DNA of 64,000 nucleotides from Lindgomyces ingoldianus (taxonomy: Eukaryota; Ascomycota; Dothideomycetes; Pleosporales; Lindgomycetaceae). Location: NCBI RefSeq assembly GCF_010093535.1, contig NW_022985165.1, forward strand, positions 164,650-228,649, given 5' to 3'. Under the pieces are notes generated by a model. The model was not told the DNA's origin and searched no databases. It saw only the letters and a program-made list of their open reading frames with translations. Below are positions 1 through 11,641 of this stretch, one piece after another (the first letter of the stretch is position 1; each line of letters opens with the position of its first letter). Position numbers and translations under genes: made by a program.

Positions 1-2201
1 CAGATTAATCCTTTACATTGTACAGCAAGCTCTGCTACTGTACAAAGTAAGAAGAAGATAGTGTAAGGCGCACACTAAAGCTATTAAAGCTGCATGACCT
101 AGCAGCTAGACAACAGCAGTACCTGCGCAATCTACTAGAAAAGCAATTAACTATACTATTATAATAGAATTCTACTAGTAACTAACAACTCTGCATAATA
201 ACAAGAAGAATAAGGAATAATTTCTGTTATATAAATAACTTATAAAGGACATAGAGATATTAGAGGTAACACTACAAAACAAGACTAGCCTAGAGTACTA
301 GAATAACAAGATTAATATATTAGAGGCTTTAATAAGCTTATAGACTTAATTATATATAAGTTATATAATTACTAATCTATATATAACAACTTAAAAGGGC
401 ACTACTTTTCTAAGTTTATATATAAAGGATTTTAAAAGATAGACACTATAAGACTTTTTAGCACTTAGCTATGTGTTTAAAAGGGAGCTTATATAAGTGC
501 TAGAGGACAAAGGAATTACACTATAGCTAAGCACTAAAAGTACTTAAGCCTAGAAGCTATATAATATAGCATAAAAGAAAGTAATTACACTAGAAAAGCT
601 TTATACATAACCTTTATTACTATATAAAGCTCTACACAGAAGTAGACTAAACATAATGCTGCTAATAACACTAAACATACTAGTATTACTTACTTCTACA
701 CCTTAGCTAGTACTACACTAATCACTGTATAAACAATACATGCCACCCTACCTAACGCCTGCTCTACACCCTTAATTGTACACACTACTGCCTGCAGTAG
801 TGTATGCACTACTAATACTACCTACACAATTTATACTATATTACAACCTATATAAACTTCTACTTTAAAGGGAAACTACTAAAGAAAAACTTCTAGCAGA
901 CAAGATTATATAATTTTAAAAAGTATAAAAAAAAATAATAACTACATAAGTTAACTATATAACATTTTTATAAATAAAATAAAGATTTTTATTAATTTAT
1001 ATTAATAGCTAGATATCTAGGAAACTTAGTACACAGACATCTTTCTAGATATCTTAAAAGGTTAAGTAAATATGTACTATATGCATAACATAGGCTCTAG
1101 ACATAACTAGAAGCATTTATATAACACCTTAAGTAGTTACTTTAACACTAATGTAAACTATAGCTAGTACTAGATAAACTAAATAATAATAACTTTTACA
1201 TAATACTAATAAAAAAACTTTAATAAAAGTTTATATAAAGTTTTTAAAATAATAATTAATAAGCTTACACTTACATAAAAGGCACTAGAAATAAAATTCT
1301 AAGAGAATATTTTACTGCACACTACTGTTATATAAGCCTGTTAAGGACAACTAGAACTAAAACATGCTATGTTTACTATTAAGCTTTTATATAAAGCTTT
1401 ATTTAGTAACTTATAAGCATTACTTTAAGTTACTATAAACTAAAGGGTAAACTAATACCTCTAGAAACTGCTTAATGTATACTACATAAACTGCTAATAC
1501 AACTCTGTATAATAAAAAAAAAGCTTCCCTTTGCACAGAAAAGAACAACATAGAAGATCTTTATCTAGGTTTAGGCTACAATCTAGAGACAACTGTATAT
1601 AGACAAAGAAGTGCTTTATTTACTATAAGAAAAAATGTTAGTTATTAAACTACTCTTATAATAACTATATATAAGCAAAGAACTAATATGTTGCCTTATA
1701 TAAAGATTTTTATAATAAGACCTTATTATGTAAAGCTATTACCTTATACATCTAAAACTTTAAAGGTTACTTTAAAGAAAAAAATAATTTGCATAATATA
1801 AAAAAAATAAAATAAAAGAGTAAAAATGCTAAGAAAGCTATTAACTACTTTACCTCTACTACCTATCTATACTGTGCAATAGAAGAGGACATCTACAGCA
1901 TTAAACCTAAGAAGTATGCTAAGTAGTTTATCTTTAATAACTAATACTATACAGTATACTAAAGCAAACTATAAAACATAGGTATAGTAAAGATCTCTAC
2001 TATTAGCAAGTCTTAACTTAAGGTGTATATATAAAAAAACTTATATATAAAAATTAATTAGACACCTAGCTAAACAGATATTAGCTTTAAAAGCTAGATA
2101 CTAAAAAGATTAATTAGTACTATATAAATCTAGAACCTAATTAGTCTAGTTATATACTACATTCTAGAGACTTTAACACTATTTCTGCTATTACTAGTAA
2201 A

Positions 2202-2490
2202 TGTAACGGCGCAGGCAAGACAATGGGTCTAAATGCGGTGGGAATCCACTTAGAGGCATATAGAAGTGCGTGGGGACTCTAAACCTGGGAATGCTATTAA
2301 CACCTATAGGCCTTGTACAAAAGGATATTAGAAAACTACTAAGCTAGCTACAGGGGCGAGGTGCGACTAAATACATGAGGGAATAGGGGTAACAGCAGGG
2401 GTCGGGGCCAGGTCGAGGTCGGGGCTGATACGAGGGCCTTCCGGAGGTTCTGAGCGACTTGAGATGGAACGATTTATAAGGATTGTTACA
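2202..2490 (+). repeat. Solo LTR, LTR-S family, in Copia-A copy 1
   Basis: It starts TGTAACGGCGCAGGCAAG and ends GGATTGTTACA, and is flanked on both sides by GTAAA, a 5-bp target-site duplication. Six other copies occur here (7728, 17129, 22319, 24303, 28700, 48237). No internal region is attached, so it is a solo LTR left by LTR-LTR recombination, or a short element moved in trans. Confidence 0.93.
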
Positions 2491-2689
2491 GTAAATGCTA
2501 ATTAACTTAGAGCATACTTTAATAACATTTTAAATGTTATTATATATAAAAATAAAACTACTATCCTTATTATATAAAAAAAAAGACACTTTTTTTTTTA
2601 ATGTTAGTAAGAAAAAATTTATGTTTTTTTTTACTAAATTAGAACTTTACTGCCTCTACTACTAATTTAGACACCCCTGCATAAAGAAA

Positions 2690-3540
2690 CTCTAGAAAAT
2701 GCTAACTAGCGCTAGCCACAACATTAATGCTGCAGTGCTAGAAAAGATTAAGAAGTTCTACTACCTCTGCTAATTATATAACTAGGCCTTATAAAAATTT
2801 AAGTTTATAATTAAAAATAACACTTACTTTAACTATAAAGTTATTATTAATGTTATATAAATTAATAATAAAGATGTTTTACATGTTATTAATATAAACA
2901 TATTATTTTAGGCTGCTATATTTCTAAAATCTATGTCTACACAAGATACCTAGAATGCACTATGTAAATGCTAGATTAACACTTATTAAAAACCCCTAGA
3001 CTATATTATATATAACTTTAGTATAAACTTTGCTTTAAAGAATTTTTAAGCTTGTATAAAGATTATAAAAGCTATATATAAGCAAATGCCTGTAGAAGCA
3101 TATTAGGCAGTTAGAAAAGTTAAGCGCATATACACACCTTTCTAATAAGCGTTTAATATTTTAAAGACTAAGCTAAGTAACTGTACAGATAATAAAGCTA
3201 TTCTATAAATAGTAGTTAAAGCTCTAAACAACATAGCTAGCCTATATAGTCTAGTACCTATGCTGCTAGTCTTTAGAGCATACTTAAGAATTAACCTAGA
3301 CTTTTTACTATTACTAGACATTATTGCACAAGCAAGCGCTATATAAAAAGTAATAAAAATACTTTAAAAGAACTATATAAAAGTAAACATTAATTATATA
3401 ATTAACACTTATAATAGCCTTATAACATATAAAGTTCTTAACTTCCCTCTTAGCTTAAAGATTATAGCATAGAGAGAGAAGAAAGGCTAAACTAGCCTAT
3501 ATAAAATTAAAAGCATTAAAAAGAGAAACATTATTATTAA
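2690..3540 (+). pseudogene. Copia-A copy 1 integrase remnant
   Basis: Read through stops, the frame gives recognisable copia integrase blocks: DVLHVI near 2875, MPVEAY about 3088 and VPMLLVF about 3258. These resemble the VPVEAH and VPTLLVFG blocks of fungal copia-type integrases (rve domain). A zinc-binding region should precede it; around 2740 there is a plausible but degraded match. Multiple in-frame TAA/TAG codons make it non-coding today. In a live element it would insert the cDNA copy into the genome. Confidence 0.72.
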
Positions 3541-3944
3541 AAAAAATAGCCTACTAAAGCTCTAATATACGCAGGTTAAACTATACTATAAAGAAAAAAA
3601 GAAAGATAACTTACTTATAACAGATAACCTAGATAAACTAATCTCTATATAAAAAGATTTTTTAAAGAAAAGAAAAAAAAAACAGCCTTATAAGAATGTT
3701 ATAAAGGCAGAACTAAAGCCTACTATAGACTAAGCCCCTTAGGATAGTAATGCTGCACTAGTGCAAAAAAAAGATATAGATACTAAAAAAAGTAAAAGGT
3801 AAAGAAAACTTATATAAAGTCTAGACTAGGTATTTCTAACCTAGAAGAAAAAAGATAATTAGGCTTTATCTATTAAGCTTTATATAAATAGTGTAATTAC
3901 TACACTTAAAAAACTATTTAAGAAATTAGACTATATAGAGATAG

Positions 3945-4224
3945 TGTCTGTACGCAGCAGCAGCGTCGCGGCCTAGATACAAGCGATCGCGCACGAGCAG
4001 GATCACGTATCTATGTCACATGATGCTTGTGCGCGAACCTCTGTGCGCGAACATCTAGATATCCCCCTTTTCCTCTGTACAGAGGAAAGAGAAGAGCAAT
4101 AGAACTAGAAACATGTTGCCCTCACCTTACCTACCTTGTACGCTGTGCACACTGTACACCACTCTTACTCTTGCTACTTAAGTACTTATACCACAAGCAG
4201 CTAGCTGTCAGAGCCTATTCAACA
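3945..4224 (+). repeat. Solo Copia-A LTR inserted in Copia-A copy 1
   Basis: It starts TGTCTGTACGCAGCAGC, ends GAGCCTATTCAACA and is flanked by GATAG on both sides. Copy 2 keeps the empty site (around 33500, reverse strand: AAAGATAGACACT), so this is a later insertion of the family's own LTR into one copy. It is the least mutated Copia-A LTR in the window, keeping CG-rich words such as GCGTCGCGGCC, hence probably a young arrival. The 72-residue open frame inside it is not a gene. Confidence 0.94.
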
Positions 4225-4499
4225 GATAGACACTTTAATTACTAATAGTACTTTTAAAGTTATAGTGTATAACTTAATAAAGCATAAAGGTTAGATTTTT
4301 AACCTTTACTTTATATAAGAAGTAAAAGGCAAAATAACCTAACTATATAAGAAATCCTGCCTAGTGTTTGCTAGCTACTTAGATAATAAAAAAAAGAAAT
4401 CTTTACCTAATTACTAACTATCTAAATAATAAGCTAGAGACTACTTCTAGCTATAGAAGTAAGCTTAAGAGCTATATATAAAATACATTTTAAACTACG

Positions 4500-5740
4500 T
4501 AATATTATATAAGTATATATCTAATTAATAAATAAGCTTATGCGCACGCTGTACATAAAGCTACTAAAAAAGATACGCTAGAGCTTTTTACTAAATATAA
4601 TACTCTAGGTTATACAACTCTTATATAGAGCTACTAAATTAGGACTATATTAGTTTAAGATATACTATAACTACTATAAAAAAAAGCTGTGTATGCACAT
4701 CTTTTTATATAACTTCTACTTTTTAATTACTAATAAAGAAGAGCACGCTTTTAGTATTACTAGCTTATAAATAAATAACACTTTAAGCATTATAATAAAA
4801 ATTTTTACACAAAGAGAAGAAAAGAAACTATAAAAAGTAAAACTATTCTAGTAAAAAAGCAGCTTATTAAGTTTAATAGTAAAAGGATTAAACTTATATA
4901 TAATATAGTAGTTTTTACTTAAAAAGAATAAGTAAGCTACTTTTATATAATTAACTTAAAAGATAAAAATGCTACATAATAATATGTTAAGTAATATGTA
5001 AAAAAGGCATATATTATATCTATGTGTTAACTAAACGTAGCATTTAACCTATTTATTACTACACAAACTATAAACTTTTTATATAATAATATTAACACAC
5101 TTAACATATAAATTTAATAGTAGATAAATAATAGTAAGCATAGTTTTACCTTTCTACTATTATAGCTTAATTATGTAAAGCTGTTTATTTTTATAAATAA
5201 ATTATTTACTAATAATAAAAACCTTAGCTTATAGCTAGAATTTTTAATTATATTAAGTAATAAAAACTGTATAAAGTAAAGTAACTACTTTAAAATACTA
5301 GGTAACATTATACACTAGAATTCTACTAAGTGTAAAAGAGTAACTAAGAGTGTTCTTACTAGTAAACTATATAAAATAGTTAAAAAGTTTAATAATGTAA
5401 TTACTTTTAGTATAACTTTATAGTAAATTATATAAACACTTAAACTACTACTAATTCTAGTAGTAATCTACATAGATTTAAGGTTTTTATATAATTACCT
5501 TATTAAGCTAGGCACTACTAGTAAAAAGTAACTTATAATTAATATTATATTACTTTATAAATTATATAAGAAAAAGGAAATTACTAAAATAAAGTAAATT
5601 AATAGTAAAAATAACTTAGTAGATGCATGTATAAAGAAAACACTAAATTAGACTTTTTAATTATTAGTCCTAACTAACTACCTCTCTGTCTAGATAGAAG
5701 CATCTGTGGACTAGCTAGATCCTGTGCGCAAAGATGCTCT
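4500..5740 (+). pseudogene. Copia-A copy 1 reverse transcriptase and RNase H remnant
   Basis: Read through stops, blocks typical of one fungal Ty1/copia RT family (RVT_2) appear: an ESGLYWF-like block about 4630, REEK about 4815, QQYVKQ about 4975 and AFNLF about 5040. RNase H follows, with KRVTKSVLT about 5335 and a degraded ending near 5740. Catalytic positions are partly lost to RIP. The left boundary with the integrase linker is approximate. This order (integrase, then RT) is what places the family in Ty1/copia. Confidence 0.72.
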
Positions 5741-5890
5741 AAACTAACTAGACTAACAACGCTTTTATATAAAGCCTATTTTATTTATTTTATTTATTAT
5801 ACACACTTATTTTTCTTATTATAAGATTAAAAAAAAAGATATATAAAAAAAATAGTTTATTTATCTAGTATACAGGAAAAGAAAAAGCTA

Positions 5891-6201
5891 TGTCAGATTT
5901 GCGCACCTACTGTCAAGACAGGAGGAACGCTTGACGAAAGCTGCTACATAGTACGAGCAATAAGCTCACACAGTATGTTGCAGCAAATTGCAGAAAATTG
6001 CAGCATTTTGCAAGCTGGTCGCGCATAGGGCAAGTGCGCGAGGGACTTAGATCAGCAAAACAAAAAGCTGAGCAACACAAGTAGAGCAGAAAAAGGATTA
6101 ATAAATTAACATAATTAATACAATTAATTAATTATCCTATACATTATATCTAAACTTATTATTTATCTTAGGAAGCCTAGAAACAGTGCTTTAATCTAAC
6201 A
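5891..6201 (+). repeat. Copia-B 5' LTR (RIP-mutated)
   Basis: 311 bp, with the same ends as the 361-bp 3' LTR after C-to-T and G-to-A changes (its last bases are ATCTAACA for ATCTGACA). Only about three TTGCAGCANN units remain. The comparison with 11281-11641 gives a base-by-base record of RIP at this locus. Confidence 0.93.
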
Positions 6202-6239
6202 ATTAAGAGTCTTAGTGCCTCCATTAATACAAAATGGCC

Positions 6240-7290
6240 ACCCAGCCTCCTTGAGACGCGACAGTCGTCCTTCGAGACCACACCGACTACAGAGCCTGGA
6301 TGATGCAGCTGCAATTAAGATGTGTAGCGCACAGCATCTGGCCGCAAGTAGATCCTAAGTTGACCATCTAAATAATCTCTAAACTAAGAGCTCTAGAGAT
6401 GCCGCTAATAGCTAAGTTTTTACTAGCCTCTAACATTAAAACGCTTACGCACCTAAACAAGCTATTAATAAGCAGTGTTAGAGCCTTTAAAAAAGCTATT
6501 AAATACTACAAAATTAAGGCTAACAAGTACAAGAGTAATAGACATAATTATAAAAGAGAGTAATTAAGCTTTTAACAGATTATTGTCTTTATCTAGTTAA
6601 CTATTAGCCTACATCTGCAGTGTACATGCTGTTCCCTAGATTAACTACTTAGACAGTAGATTACAAACCTTAAAGCTATAGTAGGTGTTAATAACTAATT
6701 TAAATAAGAACATGTGCGTAACTAATATAATGCATTCTTAAAGCTGCTAAGAAACATAAGCATATAGGACCTATAGCTAGCAGAGTATAATTACGCTGCC
6801 ATAGAAGCAGAGACACAAAATGTTCTAGAAACAACGCAGTTTAATGCTGTAGCAAAGGACTTTCTAACTACTATAAATAAAGTTGCCCCTTATTAGTCTA
6901 TAACTTTTTAGAAAAGCAGACAGTTTACACTAAACATAAATTAGAAAGAAATAATAAAGCGCTTTTAAGAACATATAATATTAAATTATCTAATACATAT
7001 AAAAAAGCATAAAGCTACCTTTATAATAGATAACTTGTTATACCTTACTAAAAGTAAGAAAACTACCTAGGGCACAAATAGAAACGCCTGTAGTGCAGAA
7101 GTTATAATGTTAAGAAAATAAAGTAGACCTTAACATTAATGTTATTAAAAAGATAATAGGAAGTTATCTTTAAGCTAGAAACCTGCTAAAACAGGAGGCA
7201 CTAAATGTCCTGCATGTGGACACATCTATGCACTAAAGGACTGCTTCTATGTCTATCTAGACAGAGCACTAGACTAGTAGATGCTAAATA
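6240..7290 (+). pseudogene. Copia-B gag remnant with zinc knuckle
   Basis: The region after the 5' LTR reads, with stops, as a copia Gag. At 7206-7244 the frame gives CPACGHIYALKDC, a CX2CX3HX4C zinc knuckle whose histidine has become tyrosine (CAC to TAC), as RIP would produce. Gag would form the virus-like particle and bind the RNA. It is non-functional through many stops. Confidence 0.7.
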
Positions 7291-7727
7291 AGAGAGTTAA
7301 AGAGCTTATAGCATTAAAGCGCAAGTACAACTTAGAATTTTAAGGCCTACTAAAAGAGCAGCATAGACATAATTTAAGAATACTAATCTTAAAAAGTTTA
7401 CATACACCTACGCTAGAGATATAAGAAGACTAACTTAAAAGCTAGGAAGTATTAAGAGTTAAGGCAGCTACATTGCTAGCTATAGTTAATTTAAACTAGA
7501 ACAGATATTTACTAAAAGAATTATTTATTCTTAACTTAGGCTTAACATGCTATATTATAAACAATTTTAATTAGATCTACAACTATTATCTACTAATACT
7601 AAAAGACTTTATCTAGTCTAGAAACTCTTGCATATAGATTTAAAGCTATAGATTAATTACACTAAGCCTAAAAAGTAAGCATAAAACACATAGTTAAGCA
7701 TATAGTTTTGTACTTTATAACGCTGCA

Positions 7728-8017
7728 TGTAACGATTCTACAAATCGTTCCATCTCGGGTCGCTCGGATCCTATCCGAAGGGTCCCCGTATCGGCCCCGA
7801 CCATGACTCGACCCAGTCCCCCGCAGTTACCCCTATTCCCTCATGTATTTAGTCGCACCTCGCCCCTGTAGCTAGCTCAGTAGTTTTCTAATATCCTACG
7901 TACAAGGCCTATAGGTGTCATTAGTATTCCCAGGTCTCTAAGTCCCCACGCACTCCTATATGCCTCTGAGTGGATTCATACCGCATTCAGACCCATTGTC
8001 TTGCCTGCGCCGTTACA
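7728..8017 (-). repeat. Solo LTR, LTR-S family, in Copia-B
   Basis: Reverse-oriented copy beginning TGTAACGATTC and ending GCGCCGTTACA on the plus strand, flanked by CTGCA on both sides. It is only lightly mutated (it keeps CCCCGTATCGGCCCCGACC) although the Copia-B around it is heavily mutated, so it arrived after most of the RIP of its host or was too short to be targeted. Confidence 0.93.
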
Positions 8018-9639
8018 CTGCACTGTGCCTAGACCTGCTATGCAACCTAGTCTTGTTCCGCCTACTGCAACAGAAAGGAATCTAGTAGGACACATAAGCA
8101 GAGCTAACTGCTTTAAAGGACCTAGACAAAATAATAATTAAAGATCTTATAAAGATCTATAGCTAATAGGTGTTAGAGTACTATCTACTATAAAAGAGCT
8201 TATATTATACACACATAATTAACATAAGAACTAAACATAGTCTATAAAAGGCATTAGTAGAGCTATAGCATAAGTGTCTAGAACACCCTAGACTAGCTAC
8301 ACTTTAACACCTTATACAGTAAGCTAAGGGGGTGTAAATTAAAGGAATTACAACAGTCTAATGTAACTTGTGTAGTAGAGCTAAGATATAATAATAAATT
8401 AGCTACACACTATAAATTAGCAACAGTAGACCTAGTAAGAGACTATTAATTAATTTCTATACATATAAAGCATAGAGTATTATAAAAGAGCAGAGTTAAA
8501 TGCTAATTACTAATAAGTATTCTAGCCTTTAGTAGGACCTCTACTTTAAAGATAATAGGCTTACTAAATTAATTATTAAAGCTTTTATAATCTTTATCTT
8601 TTTTTTAAAGAACTATTATAACATTACTATAAAAGTTATTAAAGCTAACAACAAAATTATAATAGTAAAACTAGAGGTAGAACGCTAGCTAGCATTATAG
8701 GGAATAACTGTTAAGCCTTTAGCACTAGATACACAAGCCTAGAACAGAGGAGCTAAACGCTTAAGGGGTGTAAATAAGGAGAAGTTATAGGCTATGCAAC
8801 TAGATGCTAACCTACTATAAAACATATAGCTATACATTACTAGAGCTAGCGTATACCTATACAATTAGACACTAAACTATGCTAATAACTAGAAGACACT
8901 ATATAAGATCTTCTTTACATAAGTAGCTCTAAATAATAGAGTTATTATATTAATTTAAAAGCTAAGCTTTACACATTTAAGAGCCTATAGCTATAAAGCA
9001 TTTATAATAACTAATAACACACATTAGAACAAATCTAAGCTACAAAGGCTAGACCTAAAGGCGTAGATTAGATATCTAGTTAGGTACTAATTATTAAACA
9101 TCTACTGCGTATAGATACTACTACTAGTAAAAGTAATCTATATATGTAATGTTATTTTTAACAAACACTTAATCTTTAGTAGTAAGCCTAAAGACTTAAT
9201 AGATAACCTTATGCATAACATAGTAAAGAAAATTACTACATATATTAGAATAATTAAGCTTCTAACACCTAGTTATTAGCTAAAGATAGAGTTATTTTAT
9301 AAAGACAACACTACAGATAATACATTAAATTTTAATAAAGTAGACCTACTAGGCTACTATTAAGGAAAAAAGATTAGAGATAACTATCTATCTTCTCTAA
9401 ACACTCTGCTACCTGCAGCATTGCTTATGCAGTTAATAGCTAGAGCAGCACTAAAGCTAAGCTAAATAGAGTTGTTAAAGACTGTACTATAAGCTGCAGC
9501 CTTTATAGCTAGCATAAAATCTAAAAGTGTAGGAAAGCATAGCAGTAAGACACTAAATAAAGCAGCATTAATAAAGATGCTATCTAAAAAAAGACACTTT
9601 ATAAAAGCTAGCTACTACTTCTACTATTAACCTAAAAGT

Positions 9640-11230
9640 AACTAGAGAAGCACCCTCTACATAAGATGTTTAAGGTAGCAGAAAGAACGCACTTAGATAG
9701 TTATTAGACAATAAAATTCTAGACAGAGGTCTAGACAAAGCTAATTAAGGCAGCTAGACAGCAGATCCTAGATTGTATGTAGGTGTACACCTATAAGCTT
9801 AATAAGCACTATAGATTGCAAAGATGCAAGGCGCAACTAGTAGTCTATAGTAATTAATAAAGAAACATTACTATATAAGATACCTACGCTGCTACCCTAG
9901 CAGAACGCTTATTTTAAATGCTAATAGTAATATCTGCACGCTTTAACTTAAAGCTTAAATAATATAATGTAACTAACGTGTTTATACATGCAGCAATTAA
10001 CTGCAATATCTACATGCAGATGCTAAGAGGCTATTAGAAACTAGGTATAATACTAAAGCTTTAAAAGGCACTATATAGCCTATAAATTTCTTCTTTACTC
10101 TAGCAACACTACTTTATAACAACCTTTAAAAGCCTTAGGTTCTTAGCTGTTCTACATAAACTTTACTACATAACTAAAGCTAGAATATTTATCTTCTTTT
10201 ATGTAGACAACCTTATTGTTGCGTACAGAAAAGGCTCTAAAGCAGATGCACAGCGTGTAGTAGACTAGTTACAAGAGAAGTATACCTTAACAGGAGGCAA
10301 GGACTTATAATAGTTCCTAGGAGTTAAGATTATTAAAGATTAATAGTAATAAATAATTTAGCTGTTATAGGCATTATATATTAACAAGATAGCTAGGCTA
10401 GCTAACAGAAAGGACCTGCAGCATGCTACACCTATAAGTAGGATTAAACTTATGCTGCAATCTAGTTTTGTAACCCTATTAGAAGTAAATTAATATTAGC
10501 AGAAGATTAGATCTCTGCTCTTTGCAGCAGTTACTATAAGACTAGACATTGCCTTTGCCACATCACGCCTTGCACAGTTTCTCACAAATCCTGCATCTAA
10601 CTATTAGGATGCAGCTAATTAAGTCATCCTGTACCTACATGCGACACGGACGTACGCACTCTAATTAGGAGGAGAAGACTACCTTGTAGTAGCAAGCAAT
10701 GCGTTATTTGTAGATAATACACTAAATAAAAAAAGCTCTTAGGGCTACGTTATTTAACTATTTAGCAGATAGATTACATAGTAAGCAAATAAATAAGATA
10801 CAGTTACAATGTTAACAATAAAAGCAGAATTCCTTACACTGTTCTAAGTTGCTAAGGAAGCTATGTTTATAAGAATGCTTCTTAACAAACTGTAGATTAA
10901 GCTGCCTAATTTAACTATTATAATCTAGTGCAACAACAAGCAGACAATCTAACTAGTAAACAAAGAGATATCTTAACTTTAAACTAAGCTCTGACATGTC
11001 AACATCTATAACTACTGGCTCTAACAGGAAGTCTCTTAACAAACAATTAAGGTTGTCTATGTCCCCTCTAGCGAGATGCTTGTGGACGGACTCACTAAAG
11101 CGCTTCTAGCCAGCAAATGGCTAAGCTTTCTTCAGCAAATTCAGCTAGTTGACGTCAGGGAGAGGATAGTCAGTCAGGAAGCGGATATGGAAGAGATTGA
11201 AGCAAGAATGGAAGCCCTGGAAGCATACTA
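9640..11230 (+). pseudogene. Copia-B reverse transcriptase and RNase H remnant
   Basis: Around 10198-10230 the frame reads FYVDNLIVAY, the copia RT active-site block (YVDD, second Asp now Asn). RNase H follows: AEFLTLFQVAKEAMF near 10828 and, near 11060-11130, VPSSEMLVDGLTKALLAS, the typical C-terminal block of copia RNase H (ML-DGLTK). Mutation density falls towards the 3' end, so the last 500 bases read almost cleanly. Left boundary approximate. Confidence 0.8.
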
Positions 11231-11266
11231 AGGATGCGCAATCGGGAACCAGCTTGAAGCATGTCC

Positions 11267-11280
11267 AAGCTGAGGGGGTG
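11267..11280 (+). other. Polypurine tract of Copia-B
   Basis: AAGCTGAGGGGGTG lies immediately before the 3' LTR, where plus-strand cDNA priming occurs. Nearly the same word precedes the 3' LTRs of Copia-C (41531-41544) and of the TRIM (43615-43627). Confidence 0.8.
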
Positions 11281-11641
11281 TGTCAGATTTGCGCACCTAC
11301 TGTCAAGACAGGAGGAACGCTTGACGAAAGCTGCTACATAGTACGAGCAATAAGCTCGAACAGTATGTTGCAGCAAATTGCAGCATTTTGCAGCATGTTG
11401 CAGCAGTTTGCAGCAAATTGCAGCAAATTGCAGCATGTTGCAGCATTTTGCAAGCTGGTCGCGCATAGGGCAAGTGCGCGAGGGACTCGGATCGGCAAAA
11501 CAAAAAGCCGAGCAACACGAGTAGAGCAGAAAAAGGATCGATAAATCAACACGATCAATACAATCAATCAATCATCCCATACATCATATCCAAACCCATC
11601 ATTCATCTCAGGAAGCCCAGAAACAGTGCTTCAATCTGACA
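11281..11641 (+). repeat. Copia-B 3' LTR with intact 10-bp repeat array
   Basis: 361 bp, almost unmutated. It contains about eight head-to-tail units of consensus TTGCAGCANN (about 11368-11450). The overlapping open frames on both strands (11170-11571) come from this array plus the RNase H tail and are not independent genes. The following AGCTA completes the target-site duplication. Confidence 0.93.

Larger units (their letters stand above)
5891..11641 (+). mobile_element. Copia-B: complete 5.75-kb Ty1/copia retrotransposon
   Basis: LTRs at 5891-6201 and 11281-11641 bound the element, and AGCTA flanks both ends as a 5-bp target-site duplication. LTR tips form TGTCAGATT...AATCTGACA. A polypurine tract, AAGCTGAGGGGGTG (11267-11280), abuts the 3' LTR. 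Gag, RT and RNase H remnants lie in order on the plus strand. The 5' LTR is 50 bp shorter than the 3' LTR because it has fewer 10-bp repeat units, and it is also far more RIP-mutated. It sits in Copia-A copy 1 and is itself interrupted by a solo LTR-S at 7728-8017. Confidence 0.95.

Noticed and set aside
4027..4245. 72-codon open frame
   Set aside because: Lies wholly in a solo Copia-A LTR; the same frame appears in the LTRs at 37431-37643 and 44466-44678, where it tracks the LTR and not protein conservation.
2202..7728. LTR-S copies at 2202 and 7728 as two LTRs of one element
   Set aside because: They are in opposite orientation and each has its own duplication (GTAAA, CTGCA), so they are separate solos.
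11170..11571. Four overlapping frames of 71-133 codons, both strands
   Set aside because: Produced by the Copia-B 10-bp LTR array (leucine-glutamine-alanine-cysteine runs) and the RNase H tail. The same kind of frames recur at 43822-44220 and 61928-62273.
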